A stretch of 64,000 nucleotides of DNA from CAVRGQ01 sp963720785 (GCA_963720785.1 CAVRGQ010000004.1:1054001-1118000), one strand, 5' to 3'. Shown: positions 17,696-27,024, counted from the stretch's first letter. The notes: generated by a model not told the origin, from the sequence alone. Made by a program: numbers and translations.

Positions 17696-20460
17696 GACCC
17701 GGCCCCGGTGTGGTGGTGGACGTGCCCGAGGTAGGCCTCGGCGACGTCGTGGTTCGTGCGGATGGCCGCGGGCTCGCCCTCGGCGATCACCCGGCCGAAG
17801 TCGAGCACGTAGATGTAGTCGCACACGTCGAGCACGAGGGCGACGTCGTGGTCGACGAGGAGGATGCCCGTACCGGTCACGCTGATGTTGCGGATCCGGT
17901 CGCCGAGCCACTGGCTCTCGGTGGTGTCGAGGCCGGCGGCAGGCTCGTCGAGCAGGAGGACCTGCGGGTCGGCCGCGCACGCGCGGGCGATGGACACGAG
18001 TTGGCGTTGCCCCTGGCTCAGGTCACCCGCGTTGCGCTCGCGCAGGTCGGCGATGCCGACGAGGTCGAGCGCGCGCTGCACCGCGCCGTGCTTCGCCGCG
18101 CCCTTCACGCCGTAGGCGGCGGCGCTGACGTTCTCCTCGACGCTCAGGTCGTCGTACAACTCGATGGCCTGGAACGTGCGGGCGAGTCCGGTGCGGACGC
18201 GGCGATGTGCGGGAAGGTGGTCGAGCCGCGTGTCCTGGAGCACGACGTCGCCGTTCGCCTTCGCGAACCCGGTGATGGCGTCGATGGCGCTGGTCTTGCC
18301 CGCGCCGTTCGGTCCGATCAGCCCGACGATGCCGCCGGCTTGCACGCGCAGGGTCAGGTCGTCGACCGCCACCACGCCGCCGTAGCGGACGGTGAGGTGC
18401 GCGACGTCGAGGGCGACGGGTGCGTCGGCGGCGGGGGAGGTGCGCGGCGACGCAACCGTAGGGGTGACGGTGGTCGCCTCAGTGTCGTCGACGGCTTCCC
18501 CGGCGCTGCCAGCTGCCGCGGCGCGTCGCTTGCGCCAACGGTGGATCCGGTCGGCAAGTTGGTGGCCGCCGGCTGCGAGACCCTCCGGGTTGCGGATCAG
18601 CGTCACGATGACGAGCACACCGCTGATGACCACGAAGATGTCGCCACTGAGGTCGATCCACTCGGCGGAGAGGTAGAAGACGATGCCGCCGGTGGCGATG
18701 ATGCCCGCCGTGATGCCGCCGTACACCGACGTGACGCCGGCGAGGTAGGCGGTGGACACGAGGGTGAGGCCGAGGAAGGCGGCGAAGCTCTCCCAGGTGA
18801 TGATCCCCTGGCGGTAGGAGAGCAGGCAGCCGCCGAGCCCGGCGATGAACGACGCGATCGCGAAGCTGATCACCTTGACGAAGAGGACGTTCACGCCGAT
18901 ACCTGCGGCCGAACGTTCGTTGGCCCGCACCGCGAGCATCGCCGAGCCCAGCGAACTGCGGCGCAGGAACGCCACACCCACGGCCACCACGACGCAGACG
19001 ATCAGGCACATGAAGCCGAACGACAGGCGGGGGAACTCCTTCCCCACACCCACGCCGAAGTCGAGGCCGAACACCTTGGGTGCCGCGACGGTGTTGCCGT
19101 AGGGCTCGATCAGGTCCGCGTTGCGGAACCAGATCGCCTCGATGCCGTAGGCGAGCGCGAACGTGACGACCCCGAGCATCAGACCGCGCAATCGCAACGC
19201 GGGCAGGCCCACCAACACGCCGACCACCGCGGCGGCCGAGGCCGCGATCAGCGGAGCGATCGGGAAGGGGACGCCCCAGTCGACCGAGAGGTAGCTCAGC
19301 ATGAAGCCGCCGGCGCCGGCGAGCGCGAGCTGCGCGAGCGAGATCTGCCCGGCGTACCCGGTGACCACCACGAGGGAGAGGGCCAGGATCGCGAAGATGA
19401 TCGTGTTGATCACGGCGGCGCGGGTGGAGCCGCTGGTCACCACGAGTGCAATCGCCCCCGCCGCGAAGCCGCCGATGATCGGCACGAGGAACGTCCGCGG
19501 TCGCGGCGCCTTGCCGAGATGCGAGCGCAACAAGGCGCCGCGCTCGGGGACCCCGCGGCTGGTGAAGATCAGCGCGACGAGCATGACGATGAGCGGCACC
19601 AACTCGCCCACACCCGACTGCGGCATCCAGGAGTGCTCGCCCGAGAGGTAGATCAGCCAGGCCTGCAACATGCCGATGCCAATGCCGGCGATCGCAGTGG
19701 GTACCAGGTGCAGGAACTTACCGACGACCGCCGCCGCGAGCGCGGGTACTACGAACAACGTGTACGTGCTCGGCACCACGGGGGAGAGCGGTGCGATGAG
19801 GACCCCGGCCGCGCCGACGACCGCACCCGCGAGCATCCAGTTGAGGAGCGCGATGCGGTCGGGTGAGATGCCGCTCACGTACGCGCCGGCTTCGTTCTCC
19901 GCGGTGGCCCGGGTGTCGAGGCCGAACCGCGTCCATCGGTACAGCGCGGTGATCACGAGCGTGATGCCGATGACCGTGAGCGCCAGGTACACCCGGTCCG
20001 AGAGCACCGTCTGGCCCTGCCAGCTCCAGGGGTTCGAGGGGTAGATCGCGGCGACGCTCACCGGCGTCGTTCCCATGCGCTCCGACATCATCCCCTGGAG
20101 GATCACGAGGACCCCGAGTGATGCCACTGCCTTCGCCAGAGGTGGCGCGTACCGCAGCGGTCGGAACACCACCCCGTAGAGCAGCGCGCCCAGCAGCGCC
20201 GAGATCACCAGGGTCAGCAGCAGCGCTTCAGGCATGCCGAATGTCTGATGCAGGTCAACCGTGGTGGGGAGCCCCGGGATGATCAGGAAGAGCTTGCCCT
20301 GGCGGAGGAACGCGTAGGTGTAGCCGGCAAACAACGCTTGCGCGCCGGTGGCGAAGTTGATGACGCCCGACGCGCGGTACACGAGCACGAGTGCGAGCCC
20401 GAGCGCTGCGAACGTTCCGCCGTTCCCCAGGCCGAGGAACGACGAGGCGAGATCTCGCAA
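17692..20460 (-). CDS. LivH-LivM-LivG fusion: two ABC permease domains plus an ATPase in one polypeptide
   Basis: This 922-residue protein carries, in order, a LivH-like permease (about 1-300), a LivM-like permease (about 320-620, with GYAGQISLAQLALAG) and a charged Ala/Thr linker (about 625-680). A LivG ATPase follows (about 685-922) with GPNGAGKTS, LSQGQRQLV and VLLLDEPAAGLD. It forms a membrane importer with the downstream LivF. TTG 20460 is taken as the start because GGGGGG lies about 8 bases upstream and the membrane segment begins at once. LivM-LivG fusions are known; having LivH joined as well makes the transporter only two polypeptides plus a binding protein. Confidence 0.88.
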   Translation of the reverse strand: MRDLASSFLGLGNGGTFAALGLALVLVYRASGVINFATGAQALFAGYTYAFLRQGKLFLIIPGLPTTVDLHQTFGMPEALLLTLVISALLGALLYGVVFRPLRYAPPLAKAVASLGVLVILQGMMSERMGTTPVSVAAIYPSNPWSWQGQTVLSDRVYLALTVIGITLVITALYRWTRFGLDTRATAENEAGAYVSGISPDRIALLNWMLAGAVVGAAGVLIAPLSPVVPSTYTLFVVPALAAAVVGKFLHLVPTAIAGIGIGMLQAWLIYLSGEHSWMPQSGVGELVPLIVMLVALIFTSRGVPERGALLRSHLGKAPRPRTFLVPIIGGFAAGAIALVVTSGSTRAAVINTIIFAILALSLVVVTGYAGQISLAQLALAGAGGFMLSYLSVDWGVPFPIAPLIAASAAAVVGVLVGLPALRLRGLMLGVVTFALAYGIEAIWFRNADLIEPYGNTVAAPKVFGLDFGVGVGKEFPRLSFGFMCLIVCVVVAVGVAFLRRSSLGSAMLAVRANERSAAGIGVNVLFVKVISFAIASFIAGLGGCLLSYRQGIITWESFAAFLGLTLVSTAYLAGVTSVYGGITAGIIATGGIVFYLSAEWIDLSGDIFVVISGVLVIVTLIRNPEGLAAGGHQLADRIHRWRKRRAAAAGSAGEAVDDTEATTVTPTVASPRTSPAADAPVALDVAHLTVRYGGVVAVDDLTLRVQAGGIVGLIGPNGAGKTSAIDAITGFAKANGDVVLQDTRLDHLPAHRRVRTGLARTFQAIELYDDLSVEENVSAAAYGVKGAAKHGAVQRALDLVGIADLRERNAGDLSQGQRQLVSIARACAADPQVLLLDEPAAGLDTTESQWLGDRIRNISVTGTGILLVDHDVALVLDVCDYIYVLDFGRVIAEGEPAAIRTNHDVAEAYLGHVHHHTGAGS

Positions 20461-20514
20461 GGTGTGACCCCCCAGGTCCGATCACCGGTGCCGATCAGGA
20501 AGAGCGACTGCCGC

Positions 20515-20550
20515 CGCACGGCTGGCGGGAACGATCCCACCAGCCGTGCG
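20515..20550 (-). terminator. Intercistronic hairpin between binding protein and permease
   Basis: CGCACGGCTGGcGGGA pairs with TCCCaCCAGCCGTGCG across an ACGA loop (one mismatch), lying between the binding-protein stop and the LivHMG start. There is no U-tract. It could be a partial terminator or an mRNA-stabilising element that keeps binding-protein expression above permease expression. Confidence 0.5.
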
Positions 20551-20558
20551 AGCGGACG

Positions 20559-21806
20559 TCAACCGGGGATCTGCGCGTCGTTCACCGCGGTGTACTTGAG
20601 CGCCTTGCCCTGGGCATCGAGCGTGGCCAGGAGGATGGCGTTCGTGCAGGTGGCGGGTTCGGCCGGGGCGGCCTTGCCGTTGCAGCGGAAGTGCAGTCCG
20701 CCTGAAGCGGGAAGCACCGACCACGGCATCGCCTTCGCGGTGGCGGTGATGGTGGCGGGGGTGGCGTCGCCCTTCAGCGCCTCCGTGGCGACCTGAAAGC
20801 CCCCGATGCCCTGGAAGAAGGTCACGCCGGTCGACCGGGTCTTGTCGACACCCGAGGCACCGAACTTGTCGAGCACCGCGTAGTACTGCTTGATCGTCGG
20901 GTCCTTCGGCGTGTCGATCGGCGACGTGGCCGAGACCTTGATCCCCTTCAGGAAATCGGCCGGCACCGCGGTGCGGGTCGCGTCGCTGAGGCATGCCGTG
21001 CCGGTGGTGACGGTGCCCTTGAAGCCGGCGGTGCGGAGCCCGTTGAACGCGGCGATGCAGAACGTGTCGTTGCCGAGGACGAAGACCTCGCCCTTCGGGT
21101 TGTCGGAGACGACCTTCTGCATCTGGGGCGTCATGTCGGCGGTGCCCAGCGCGACGGGAACGACGTCCATCGACAGGCCGGCCTTGGTGAACGCCGTCTT
21201 GTCCGCGAAGATCTGGGTCGCGGCGGGAACGTCGATGACCACGACGGTGACCTTCTTGGTCTTCGCTTCCTTGGCGCCGCCGATGATGACCGTGTTCAGC
21301 GCGCTGAGGCCCGCGTTGAACACGAAGGTGTTCGTCGGGTCGGCCTTGATGTTGGTGTTCCCCGAGGAAGCCATGAACGTCGGGATGCCGGCGTCGTGCA
21401 ACGGTGTCCAGGAGTTCACGGTGAATTGGTTGGAGCCGAAGATGACGGCCGCGACGTCGTCCTGGATCATCTGGTTCGCGCAGTCACCGCTCTTGCCTGG
21501 GTCGGCCCCGGTGACACAGGTGTCGAGCTCGATCGGGTGACCGCCGATCCCGTTCTTGTACTGGTTGATCCACTTCACCGAGGCGTCGGCGACGTCGCTC
21601 TCGATGCTGTTGTCGGTGGCGGTGCCCTTGCCGTCGGTGATGAGACCGATCTTCACGGCCGTGCCCTTGGCCGGGTTCTTGGTCCCCAGCGGGCTGGTGG
21701 ACGAGGCAGCCTGGGCCGGCCCGGCGAACGCGGCGACCGCGATCGTCGAGGCGACGAGCACCGTGACGAGGCTCGCGGCGCGGCCGCGGGCGTGACGGAT
21801 GTGCAT
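20559..21806 (-). CDS. Secreted ABC transporter substrate-binding protein (periplasmic-binding type I, Liv class)
   Basis: The 415-residue precursor has a signal peptide (MHIRHARGRAAS, hydrophobic core, cleavage after GPAQA) and a type I binding fold (AVKIGLITDGKG, DDVAAVIFGSNQ). There is no lipobox Cys. ATG 21806 has GGGGGA upstream. It is the first gene of the unit feeding LivHMG and LivF and has the 23-bp operator in its leader. It is roughly three-quarters identical by eye to the next gene upstream. Ligand unknown. Confidence 0.88.
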   Translation of the reverse strand: MHIRHARGRAASLVTVLVASTIAVAAFAGPAQAASSTSPLGTKNPAKGTAVKIGLITDGKGTATDNSIESDVADASVKWINQYKNGIGGHPIELDTCVTGADPGKSGDCANQMIQDDVAAVIFGSNQFTVNSWTPLHDAGIPTFMASSGNTNIKADPTNTFVFNAGLSALNTVIIGGAKEAKTKKVTVVVIDVPAATQIFADKTAFTKAGLSMDVVPVALGTADMTPQMQKVVSDNPKGEVFVLGNDTFCIAAFNGLRTAGFKGTVTTGTACLSDATRTAVPADFLKGIKVSATSPIDTPKDPTIKQYYAVLDKFGASGVDKTRSTGVTFFQGIGGFQVATEALKGDATPATITATAKAMPWSVLPASGGLHFRCNGKAAPAEPATCTNAILLATLDAQGKALKYTAVNDAQIPG

Positions 21807-21873
21807 AGTTTCCCCCGGATCGAAATGGATCGTGGAATGTCGGCAGCACCGATGAGCGGAGGCCGACGGTGAA

Positions 21874-21896
21874 TGTAGATGCATGCTACATCCATC
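21874..21896. promoter_or_regulatory. Operator copy A (23-bp dyad)
   Basis: TGTAGATGCA-TGC-TACATCCATC, a 10-3-10 dyad, lies 68 bases upstream of the binding-protein start at 21806. It matches the consensus derived with copies B (27622) and C (38514) in 7/10 and 9/10 half-site positions. It is the weakest of the three copies. Confidence 0.6.
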
Positions 21897-21929
21897 TGTC
21901 TGAATTGCAAGCCGCCCGGGCCGAGTGGG

Positions 21930-23174
21930 TCAGTTGGGGATCTGGCCGTCGTTCGCCACGACGTACTTCTTCGCCTTGCCCGTGGCGTCGAGGGTGGCCA
22001 GGAGGATGCCGTTCGAGCAGGTGGCGGGTTCCGCGGGAGCGGCCTTGCCGTTGCAGCGGAAGTGGAGTCCGCCCGAAGCGGGGAGGACCGACCACGGCAT
22101 GGCCTTCGCCGCCGCGGTGATCGTCGCCGGCGTGGCGTCCCCCTTCAGTCCCTGGAGCGCCACGTTCATGCCGGCGATGCCCTGGAAGATCGACTGGCCG
22201 ACCGTCTGGGTCTTGTCGACACCCGAGGCGCCGAACTTGTCGAGCACCGCGGCGTACTGCTTCATCGACGGGTCCTTCGGGTTGTCGACCGGGACGAAGG
22301 CCGAGATCTTGATCCCGTTGAGGAAGTCGGCGGGTACCGCGGTGCGGGTTGCGTCGGTGAGACAGGACGTGCCCGTGGTGACGAAGCCCTTGAAGTCGGC
22401 GGTGCGCAACCCGTTGAACGCGGCGATGCAGAAGCTGTCGTTGCCGAGCACGAACACTTCGCCCTTGGAGTTGTTCGAGACGACCTTCTGCATCTGGGGC
22501 GTCATGTCGGCCGTACCCAACGCGACGGGCACGATGTCCACCGACAACCCGGCCTTCTTGTACTGCGACGTGTCCGCGAAGATCTGGGTTGCCGCGGGCA
22601 CGTCGATGACCACCACGGTGGCCTGCTTGACCTTCGCGTCCTTGGCGCTGCCCACGATGATCGCGTTCAGCGCACTCAGGCCGGCGTCGAAGACGAACGT
22701 GTTCGTCGGGTCGGCCTTGATGTCGGGGTTCCCGGAGCCGGCCATGAACGTCGGGATGCCGGCGCCGTGCACGATCTTCCAGGAGTTCAGCGTGAACTGG
22801 TTCGAGCCGAAGACCACGGCCGCGACGTTGTCCGCGATCATCTGGTTGGCGCAGTCCACGCTCTTGCCCGGGTCGCCCACGGTGACACACGTGTCGAGCT
22901 CGATCGGGTGACCGCCGATCCCGTTCTTGTACCCGTTGAGCCACTTCACCGTGGCGTCGGCCACTTCGCTCTCGATGTTGCTGCCGATCTGGGCGCCCTT
23001 GCCGTCGACGATCAACCCGATCTTGACCGGTGTGCCCTTGGCCGGGGTCTTGGTCCCCAGCCCGCTGTCCGCGGCGGCCTGGGCCGGCCCGGCGAACGCG
23101 GCAACGGCGATCGCCGAGGCGACGAGCAGGGTGACGAGGCTCGCGGCGCGGCCGCGTGCGTGACTGATGCGCAT
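21930..23174 (-). CDS. Secreted ABC transporter substrate-binding protein, paralog of the 20559 gene
   Basis: This 414-residue precursor is closely similar to its neighbour throughout (shared ATQIFADK/T, GTADMTPQMQKVVS, LPASGGLHFRCNGKAAPAEP). It has a signal peptide ending in GPAQA and no lipobox. ATG 23174 has GGGGGAA upstream. It has its own leader and sits upstream of the operator that precedes the next binding-protein gene, so the two may be expressed under different conditions while sharing one permease. It arose by tandem duplication. Confidence 0.87.
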   Translation of the reverse strand: MRISHARGRAASLVTLLVASAIAVAAFAGPAQAAADSGLGTKTPAKGTPVKIGLIVDGKGAQIGSNIESEVADATVKWLNGYKNGIGGHPIELDTCVTVGDPGKSVDCANQMIADNVAAVVFGSNQFTLNSWKIVHGAGIPTFMAGSGNPDIKADPTNTFVFDAGLSALNAIIVGSAKDAKVKQATVVVIDVPAATQIFADTSQYKKAGLSVDIVPVALGTADMTPQMQKVVSNNSKGEVFVLGNDSFCIAAFNGLRTADFKGFVTTGTSCLTDATRTAVPADFLNGIKISAFVPVDNPKDPSMKQYAAVLDKFGASGVDKTQTVGQSIFQGIAGMNVALQGLKGDATPATITAAAKAMPWSVLPASGGLHFRCNGKAAPAEPATCSNGILLATLDATGKAKKYVVANDGQIPN

Positions 23175-23236
23175 GCTTCCCCCGAATCTTGGATGGAGGG
23201 TGGTGAGGGTAGGGCCGAGCCGTTGGTCCCGGGGGG

Positions 23237-23986
23237 TCACCCCTCGGGCAGGTGGCGATGCCAGTCGAACGGGACGAGCGTGTGGAACGGGGCCGCGAGC
23301 AGGCCCTTGGTCGCACCCGACGCCCAGCGCGCACGCATCGCGTCCCCGAGGGGGCCGGCGGCGGTGACCGGGTCGTCGTCGAGGTAGCAGTAGGTGACCT
23401 GCACGCCGGTGGCGTCGTTCTGCCACGGTTCGGGAGAACGCGCGCCGTGGTAGGTCCACACACCGGCGACGCCGGGGAGCTCGATCAGGTCGTCGGCGGG
23501 AGCGTGGCCGCGCTCGATCACCAGGTACACGCCGAGCGCGGGTCGCCACGGGATCACGTCGGCACCGGCAACCGCGTGCGGCGCGGCGGCCTTGTCTGCG
23601 AGGTCCGCGACCATGAACTCCACGCTCGGGAGTCGCAGCGGCATCCGGCCGGCTGCACCGAGCGCGTCGCCGAGTGCTTTGAAGGGTGGGAGCGCGGCGC
23701 GGTCGCTGAACAGGTACGTCATCACGTGGTCGACCGTGTCGTAGTGCTCGACCGACGCCACGCGCGCCGCGCGGCACGCGGGCGTCGACACGAGGCGCAG
23801 CGAGTTGCGCAATCCCGCGAGCCGGTACTGCTCGGGCCGGTGGTCGAGTGAGTGCCACTCGATGTACTCCGCGTCGCGACCCGCGGGTTCGCGCGCCGAC
23901 AGCGAGATGAACGCGAACTGCACGTCGGTCGCGCCGGTGGCGAGCACGGCGGGCAGTTGATCGGTGGGCGGTCCTGCGAGATCCAT
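23237..23986 (-). CDS. Uncharacterised protein, possibly EthD-like
   Basis: I do not recognise this 249-residue protein with certainty. It contains YIEWHSLDHRPEQYRLAGLR near residue 45, reminiscent of the HWRxxH-type helix of EthD/dimeric alpha-beta barrel proteins. A second half has similar strand patterns (ALGVYLVIERGHAP, GVWTYHGA). No signal or membrane segment is visible. ATG 23986 has GGAGA upstream. It opens a minus-strand set with an LLM oxidoreductase, an NTF2-like protein and a clear EthD protein, consistent with a small pathway enzyme. Confidence 0.55.
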   Translation of the reverse strand: MDLAGPPTDQLPAVLATGATDVQFAFISLSAREPAGRDAEYIEWHSLDHRPEQYRLAGLRNSLRLVSTPACRAARVASVEHYDTVDHVMTYLFSDRAALPPFKALGDALGAAGRMPLRLPSVEFMVADLADKAAAPHAVAGADVIPWRPALGVYLVIERGHAPADDLIELPGVAGVWTYHGARSPEPWQNDATGVQVTYCYLDDDPVTAAGPLGDAMRARWASGATKGLLAAPFHTLVPFDWHRHLPEG

Positions 23987-24021
23987 CGTGTCTCCGTTCC
24001 GAGCCGAACGGCCGGGGTGTC

Positions 24022-24945
24022 TCAGCGATCGAGGCTGCCGAGAAATCCGGCAGTTCGGAAGAGTGCGTCGTCGTCGGCGAAGCACACGCCGTACACCTCG
24101 TCGACCCCGGCGGCGGCGTAGGCCAGCAGGCGATCGACCACCGCCTGCTCGTCGCCGATGGCCGCGAGGTCGGACGGACGGGTCGCGCCTTCGCGGCTGA
24201 GCACTTTCTGGTAGACGGGCAGGCTCACGAAGCTCTCGAGCCGGCTGTTCACCAGGGCGGTGTGCTCGTCGGTGTCGGCCTTCGCACACATGGTGATCGG
24301 GATCCCGGCGACGACGCGCGGCTGCGGTCGCCCGGCCGCCGTGGCCGCCTCGCGCAAGCGCGGGATGACTTCCTCCGCGAGCGTGGTCGGGCCGACGAGC
24401 CAGGTGACGACACCGTCGGCGAGCTCACCCGCGGCGCGCAGCGAGATCGGGAACATCGTGCCGACGTACACCGGCGGCGCCTCGGCCCCCACCACCCCGG
24501 CGCGCCCGAACACGCCCGTGGTGTTCACGTGCACGCGGTCGCCCGAATAGTCGAAGCGCTCGCCCTCGAGCAGGCGCGGCAACACGCCGAGGTACTCGCG
24601 CAGGTAGGCGGCGGGCTTCTCGTAGTCGGCACCGAGCACGCCCTCGACGAGGTCGCGGTGCGACGAACCCACACCGAGGACGAGACGGTTGCCGGTCGCG
24701 GCCTGCGTGGTGAGCGCCTGCGACGCGAGCACGAGGGGATGACGCGAGTACGTGGGGATCACCGCGGTGCCGAGCTGGATGCGGCTGGTGGTCGCACCGG
24801 CCAGCGCGAACACCGTGAGCGCATCGGCGCCGAACAGCTGAGCGCTCCACACGCTGTCGAGACCCATCTCCTCGTAGCGCTCGATGGTCTCGACGTACGC
24901 GGAGAGCGGCTTGGGCGCGCTCCCGAGGGCCATTCCGTACCGCAT
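24022..24945 (-). CDS. LLM-class flavin/F420-dependent oxidoreductase
   Basis: This 307-residue luciferase-like TIM-barrel protein (MRYGMALGSAPKPLSAYVET, RIQLGTAVIPTYSRHPLVLA, LGVGSSHRDLVEG) resembles F420-dependent members common in actinobacteria, such as Mer/TIGR03564-type enzymes. ATG 24945 starts it. It lies between the hypothetical gene and the NTF2-like gene in the same orientation. F420 rather than FMN is an inference from lineage. Confidence 0.82.
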   Translation of the reverse strand: MRYGMALGSAPKPLSAYVETIERYEEMGLDSVWSAQLFGADALTVFALAGATTSRIQLGTAVIPTYSRHPLVLASQALTTQAATGNRLVLGVGSSHRDLVEGVLGADYEKPAAYLREYLGVLPRLLEGERFDYSGDRVHVNTTGVFGRAGVVGAEAPPVYVGTMFPISLRAAGELADGVVTWLVGPTTLAEEVIPRLREAATAAGRPQPRVVAGIPITMCAKADTDEHTALVNSRLESFVSLPVYQKVLSREGATRPSDLAAIGDEQAVVDRLLAYAAAGVDEVYGVCFADDDALFRTAGFLGSLDR

Positions 24946-24965
24946 GTGACGCTCCTGTCCCGCTA

Positions 24966-25490
24966 CTACTGGCTGCCGGCCGCGTGCACCGCGGCGGCGT
25001 GGGCGGCGTGGGCCGCGTTGACCCGCTGGATCTCCCCGGTGTTGGTGAGATCCTCCTCGTAACACCACATCCCGTCACCGGCGTAGATGAACACCGAGAA
25101 CCCGATGAACTGGTACGGCTCGCCGCCGTCGGGTGCGGGTCGACGGTTCGGGGTGTACACCGCGCACACGTCGTTCTCGATCAGGTACCACTGGCCCACG
25201 ATGTCGAGGTCGCTCGGTACCGAGTGCGTGACCGTCGTGACCCACTTGCGGATCGCCTCGCGCCCGCGCAGCACACCGAACGAGTGCTCGACGTAGATGG
25301 CGTCCTCGGTGAAGAGGTCGGCCCACGGGTTCCAGTCGCCGGTGGTCGTGCCGTGCTTCGCGAGTTCGAAGTAGCGCGCGATCGCGGCTTCCACCTCGGC
25401 GCGCGGAAACTGCTTCCCGCGACGGACCTCGTCGCCGAGGTAGCGGTGGCCGCGTTCGGGGACCTCGGCCGGGTACGGCGCGTGGGTCAT
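24966..25490 (-). CDS. NTF2-like (SnoaL fold) protein
   Basis: This 174-residue protein has the cone-shaped NTF2 fold signature: an N-terminal helix (AAIARYFELAKHGTTTGDW), then LFTEDAIYVEHSFGVLRGREAIRKW, and strands ending MWCYEEDL. The C-terminus is Ala/His-rich (AAHAAHAAAVHAAG). Members are isomerases, cyclases, hydrolases or non-catalytic. Its ATG overlaps the EthD-gene stop (ATGA), so it is translated with it. Confidence 0.78.
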   Translation of the reverse strand: MTHAPYPAEVPERGHRYLGDEVRRGKQFPRAEVEAAIARYFELAKHGTTTGDWNPWADLFTEDAIYVEHSFGVLRGREAIRKWVTTVTHSVPSDLDIVGQWYLIENDVCAVYTPNRRPAPDGGEPYQFIGFSVFIYAGDGMWCYEEDLTNTGEIQRVNAAHAAHAAAVHAAGSQ

Positions 25491-26212
25491 CGGAAGTCCC
25501 GCAGCCGGTACTCGCGCATGATCGTCGCGACGGTGTGGTCGGTGTCGAGGAAGAGCACCACGTCGCCGCCGATCGTCTTCGCGTTGTCGGGCCACCCCGC
25601 TTCGCGCGTCGCGTCGGTGAGGTCGGCGCCGTAGAAGCGCGAAGGCTCGAGCACGTCGTCGACGGACGCGAAACCCTCCTCGCACACCGCGTCGAATTGC
25701 GGGTCGGTCGGCGCGGCGGTGCGCGTGACGAGGTTGCGCACGTAGGTGTGCTGCGGGTGGATCCGCAACGACATGGGCTGATGGACGTCGCGCCAGTGCA
25801 CGTAGAAGTCGTGCGGCGACATCGATGCCTTCCGGTACAGCAACGAGGTGACGATGACGCCGGGTTGCGGCTCGGTCGCGCTGGTGGCGCGATCGGTGCG
25901 CCAGCGGGGGACGGTCTCGGTGACCACACACGAGTTGAGGTCGCTCCACACATCGGCGAATGAGCGCGTGATGTCGTCGACGACGTCACCGTCCTCGGTC
26001 CAGACCGCGAGCGACGCGGCGACGCGGCGAGCAGGGACGCGTCCCCGCTGCCAGCGGGTCGTGGTCTCGTAGTCCTCGACTTGCAACGAGAGCCCGGGGT
26101 ACGTCGTGGCGTCGAGGTCGCGCAGTAGACGCTGGCTGAGGTCGACGATCACCTGCGGGTCGGTCGCGGGCGCGTCGCCGGCGAGATACCCGACGACCAT
26201 CACCTTCTCCAC
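25487..26212 (-). CDS. EthD-domain protein (duplicated ferredoxin-like fold)
   Basis: The 241-residue protein begins VEKVMVVGYLAG (GTG 26212, chosen over ATG 26200 because family members start MEKVM). Its C-terminal half has the EthD signature SMSPHDFYVHWRDVHQPM. EthD-type proteins accompany P450s and degradation enzymes as dimeric accessory proteins or enzymes. It starts one base after the SDR stop and overlaps the NTF2-like gene. Confidence 0.75.
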   Translation of the reverse strand: MEKVMVVGYLAGDAPATDPQVIVDLSQRLLRDLDATTYPGLSLQVEDYETTTRWQRGRVPARRVAASLAVWTEDGDVVDDITRSFADVWSDLNSCVVTETVPRWRTDRATSATEPQPGVIVTSLLYRKASMSPHDFYVHWRDVHQPMSLRIHPQHTYVRNLVTRTAAPTDPQFDAVCEEGFASVDDVLEPSRFYGADLTDATREAGWPDNAKTIGGDVVLFLDTDHTVATIMREYRLRDFR

Positions 26213-26213
26213 G

Positions 26214-26987
26214 TCAGACCCGGTATCCGCCGTCGACGTTGATGACTTGCGCGGTGATCGCGCTGCCATCGGGCCCGCCCAACACGACGGCGATGCCCGC
26301 GATCTCCTCGGGCTCGAGGATGCGGTGCAGCAGGCAGTCGTTCGAGAACATCGCCTCGATCTCGACCTCGGTCATGCCGCGGGCCTCGGCAATGGCCGGG
26401 ATGTCGAACAGCGACGTGCGCGTGGTGCCCGGGCACAGCAGGTTCACGTTGATGCCGTGCGACGCGACCGCCTTGGCCAACTCCTTGGTGAAGCCGACGA
26501 GCGCGTGCTTCGCGGTCGTGTAGGGGAGCGATCCGCCGGTCGACGTCGACGCGCCCGAACCGATCGAGATGATCCGTCCCGAACCCTGCTCGCGCATCGT
26601 CGGGAGCGCGGCACTGGTGGTCCACCACGCCGACGTGAGCGACAGCACGATGGTCTGCTCGAAGGTGTTGTCGTCGCCCTCGAACGGGTCGGGTTTGCCG
26701 CCGACGGTGCCGCCGACGTTGTTCACGAGGATGTCGATGCGGCCGAACCGTTCGAGGGCTTCGCGTACCGGGCGACGCACGTCGTCGCGGTCCATCGCGT
26801 CGGCGACCACGGCCAGGCCGCGGTCCGCGCCCACGCCCGCAGCATCGAGCGTCTCGTCGAGATCGGCCTGCGTGCGCGAGGACACGACGATCGTCGCGCC
26901 CTCCGCCGCGTATCGGGTGGCGATGGCCTGACCGATGCCGCGACCGCCGCCGGTGATCACCGCGACCTTGCCGTCGAGCTGTCCCAT
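26214..26987 (-). CDS. Classical SDR oxidoreductase
   Basis: This 257-residue enzyme has cofactor motif TGGGRGIG at residues 12-19, NNVG, and catalytic PYTTAK with the expected Tyr and Lys. It ends INVDGGYRV, the usual SDR C-terminus. It is the first enzyme of the minus-strand set, 37 bases after the MarR gene. Substrate unknown. Confidence 0.87.
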   Translation of the reverse strand: MGQLDGKVAVITGGGRGIGQAIATRYAAEGATIVVSSRTQADLDETLDAAGVGADRGLAVVADAMDRDDVRRPVREALERFGRIDILVNNVGGTVGGKPDPFEGDDNTFEQTIVLSLTSAWWTTSAALPTMREQGSGRIISIGSGASTSTGGSLPYTTAKHALVGFTKELAKAVASHGINVNLLCPGTTRTSLFDIPAIAEARGMTEVEIEAMFSNDCLLHRILEPEEIAGIAVVLGGPDGSAITAQVINVDGGYRV

Positions 26988-27024
26988 GTGTGCGCTCCTC
27001 GTTCGAGTGGTGATTCGTGTGCGC

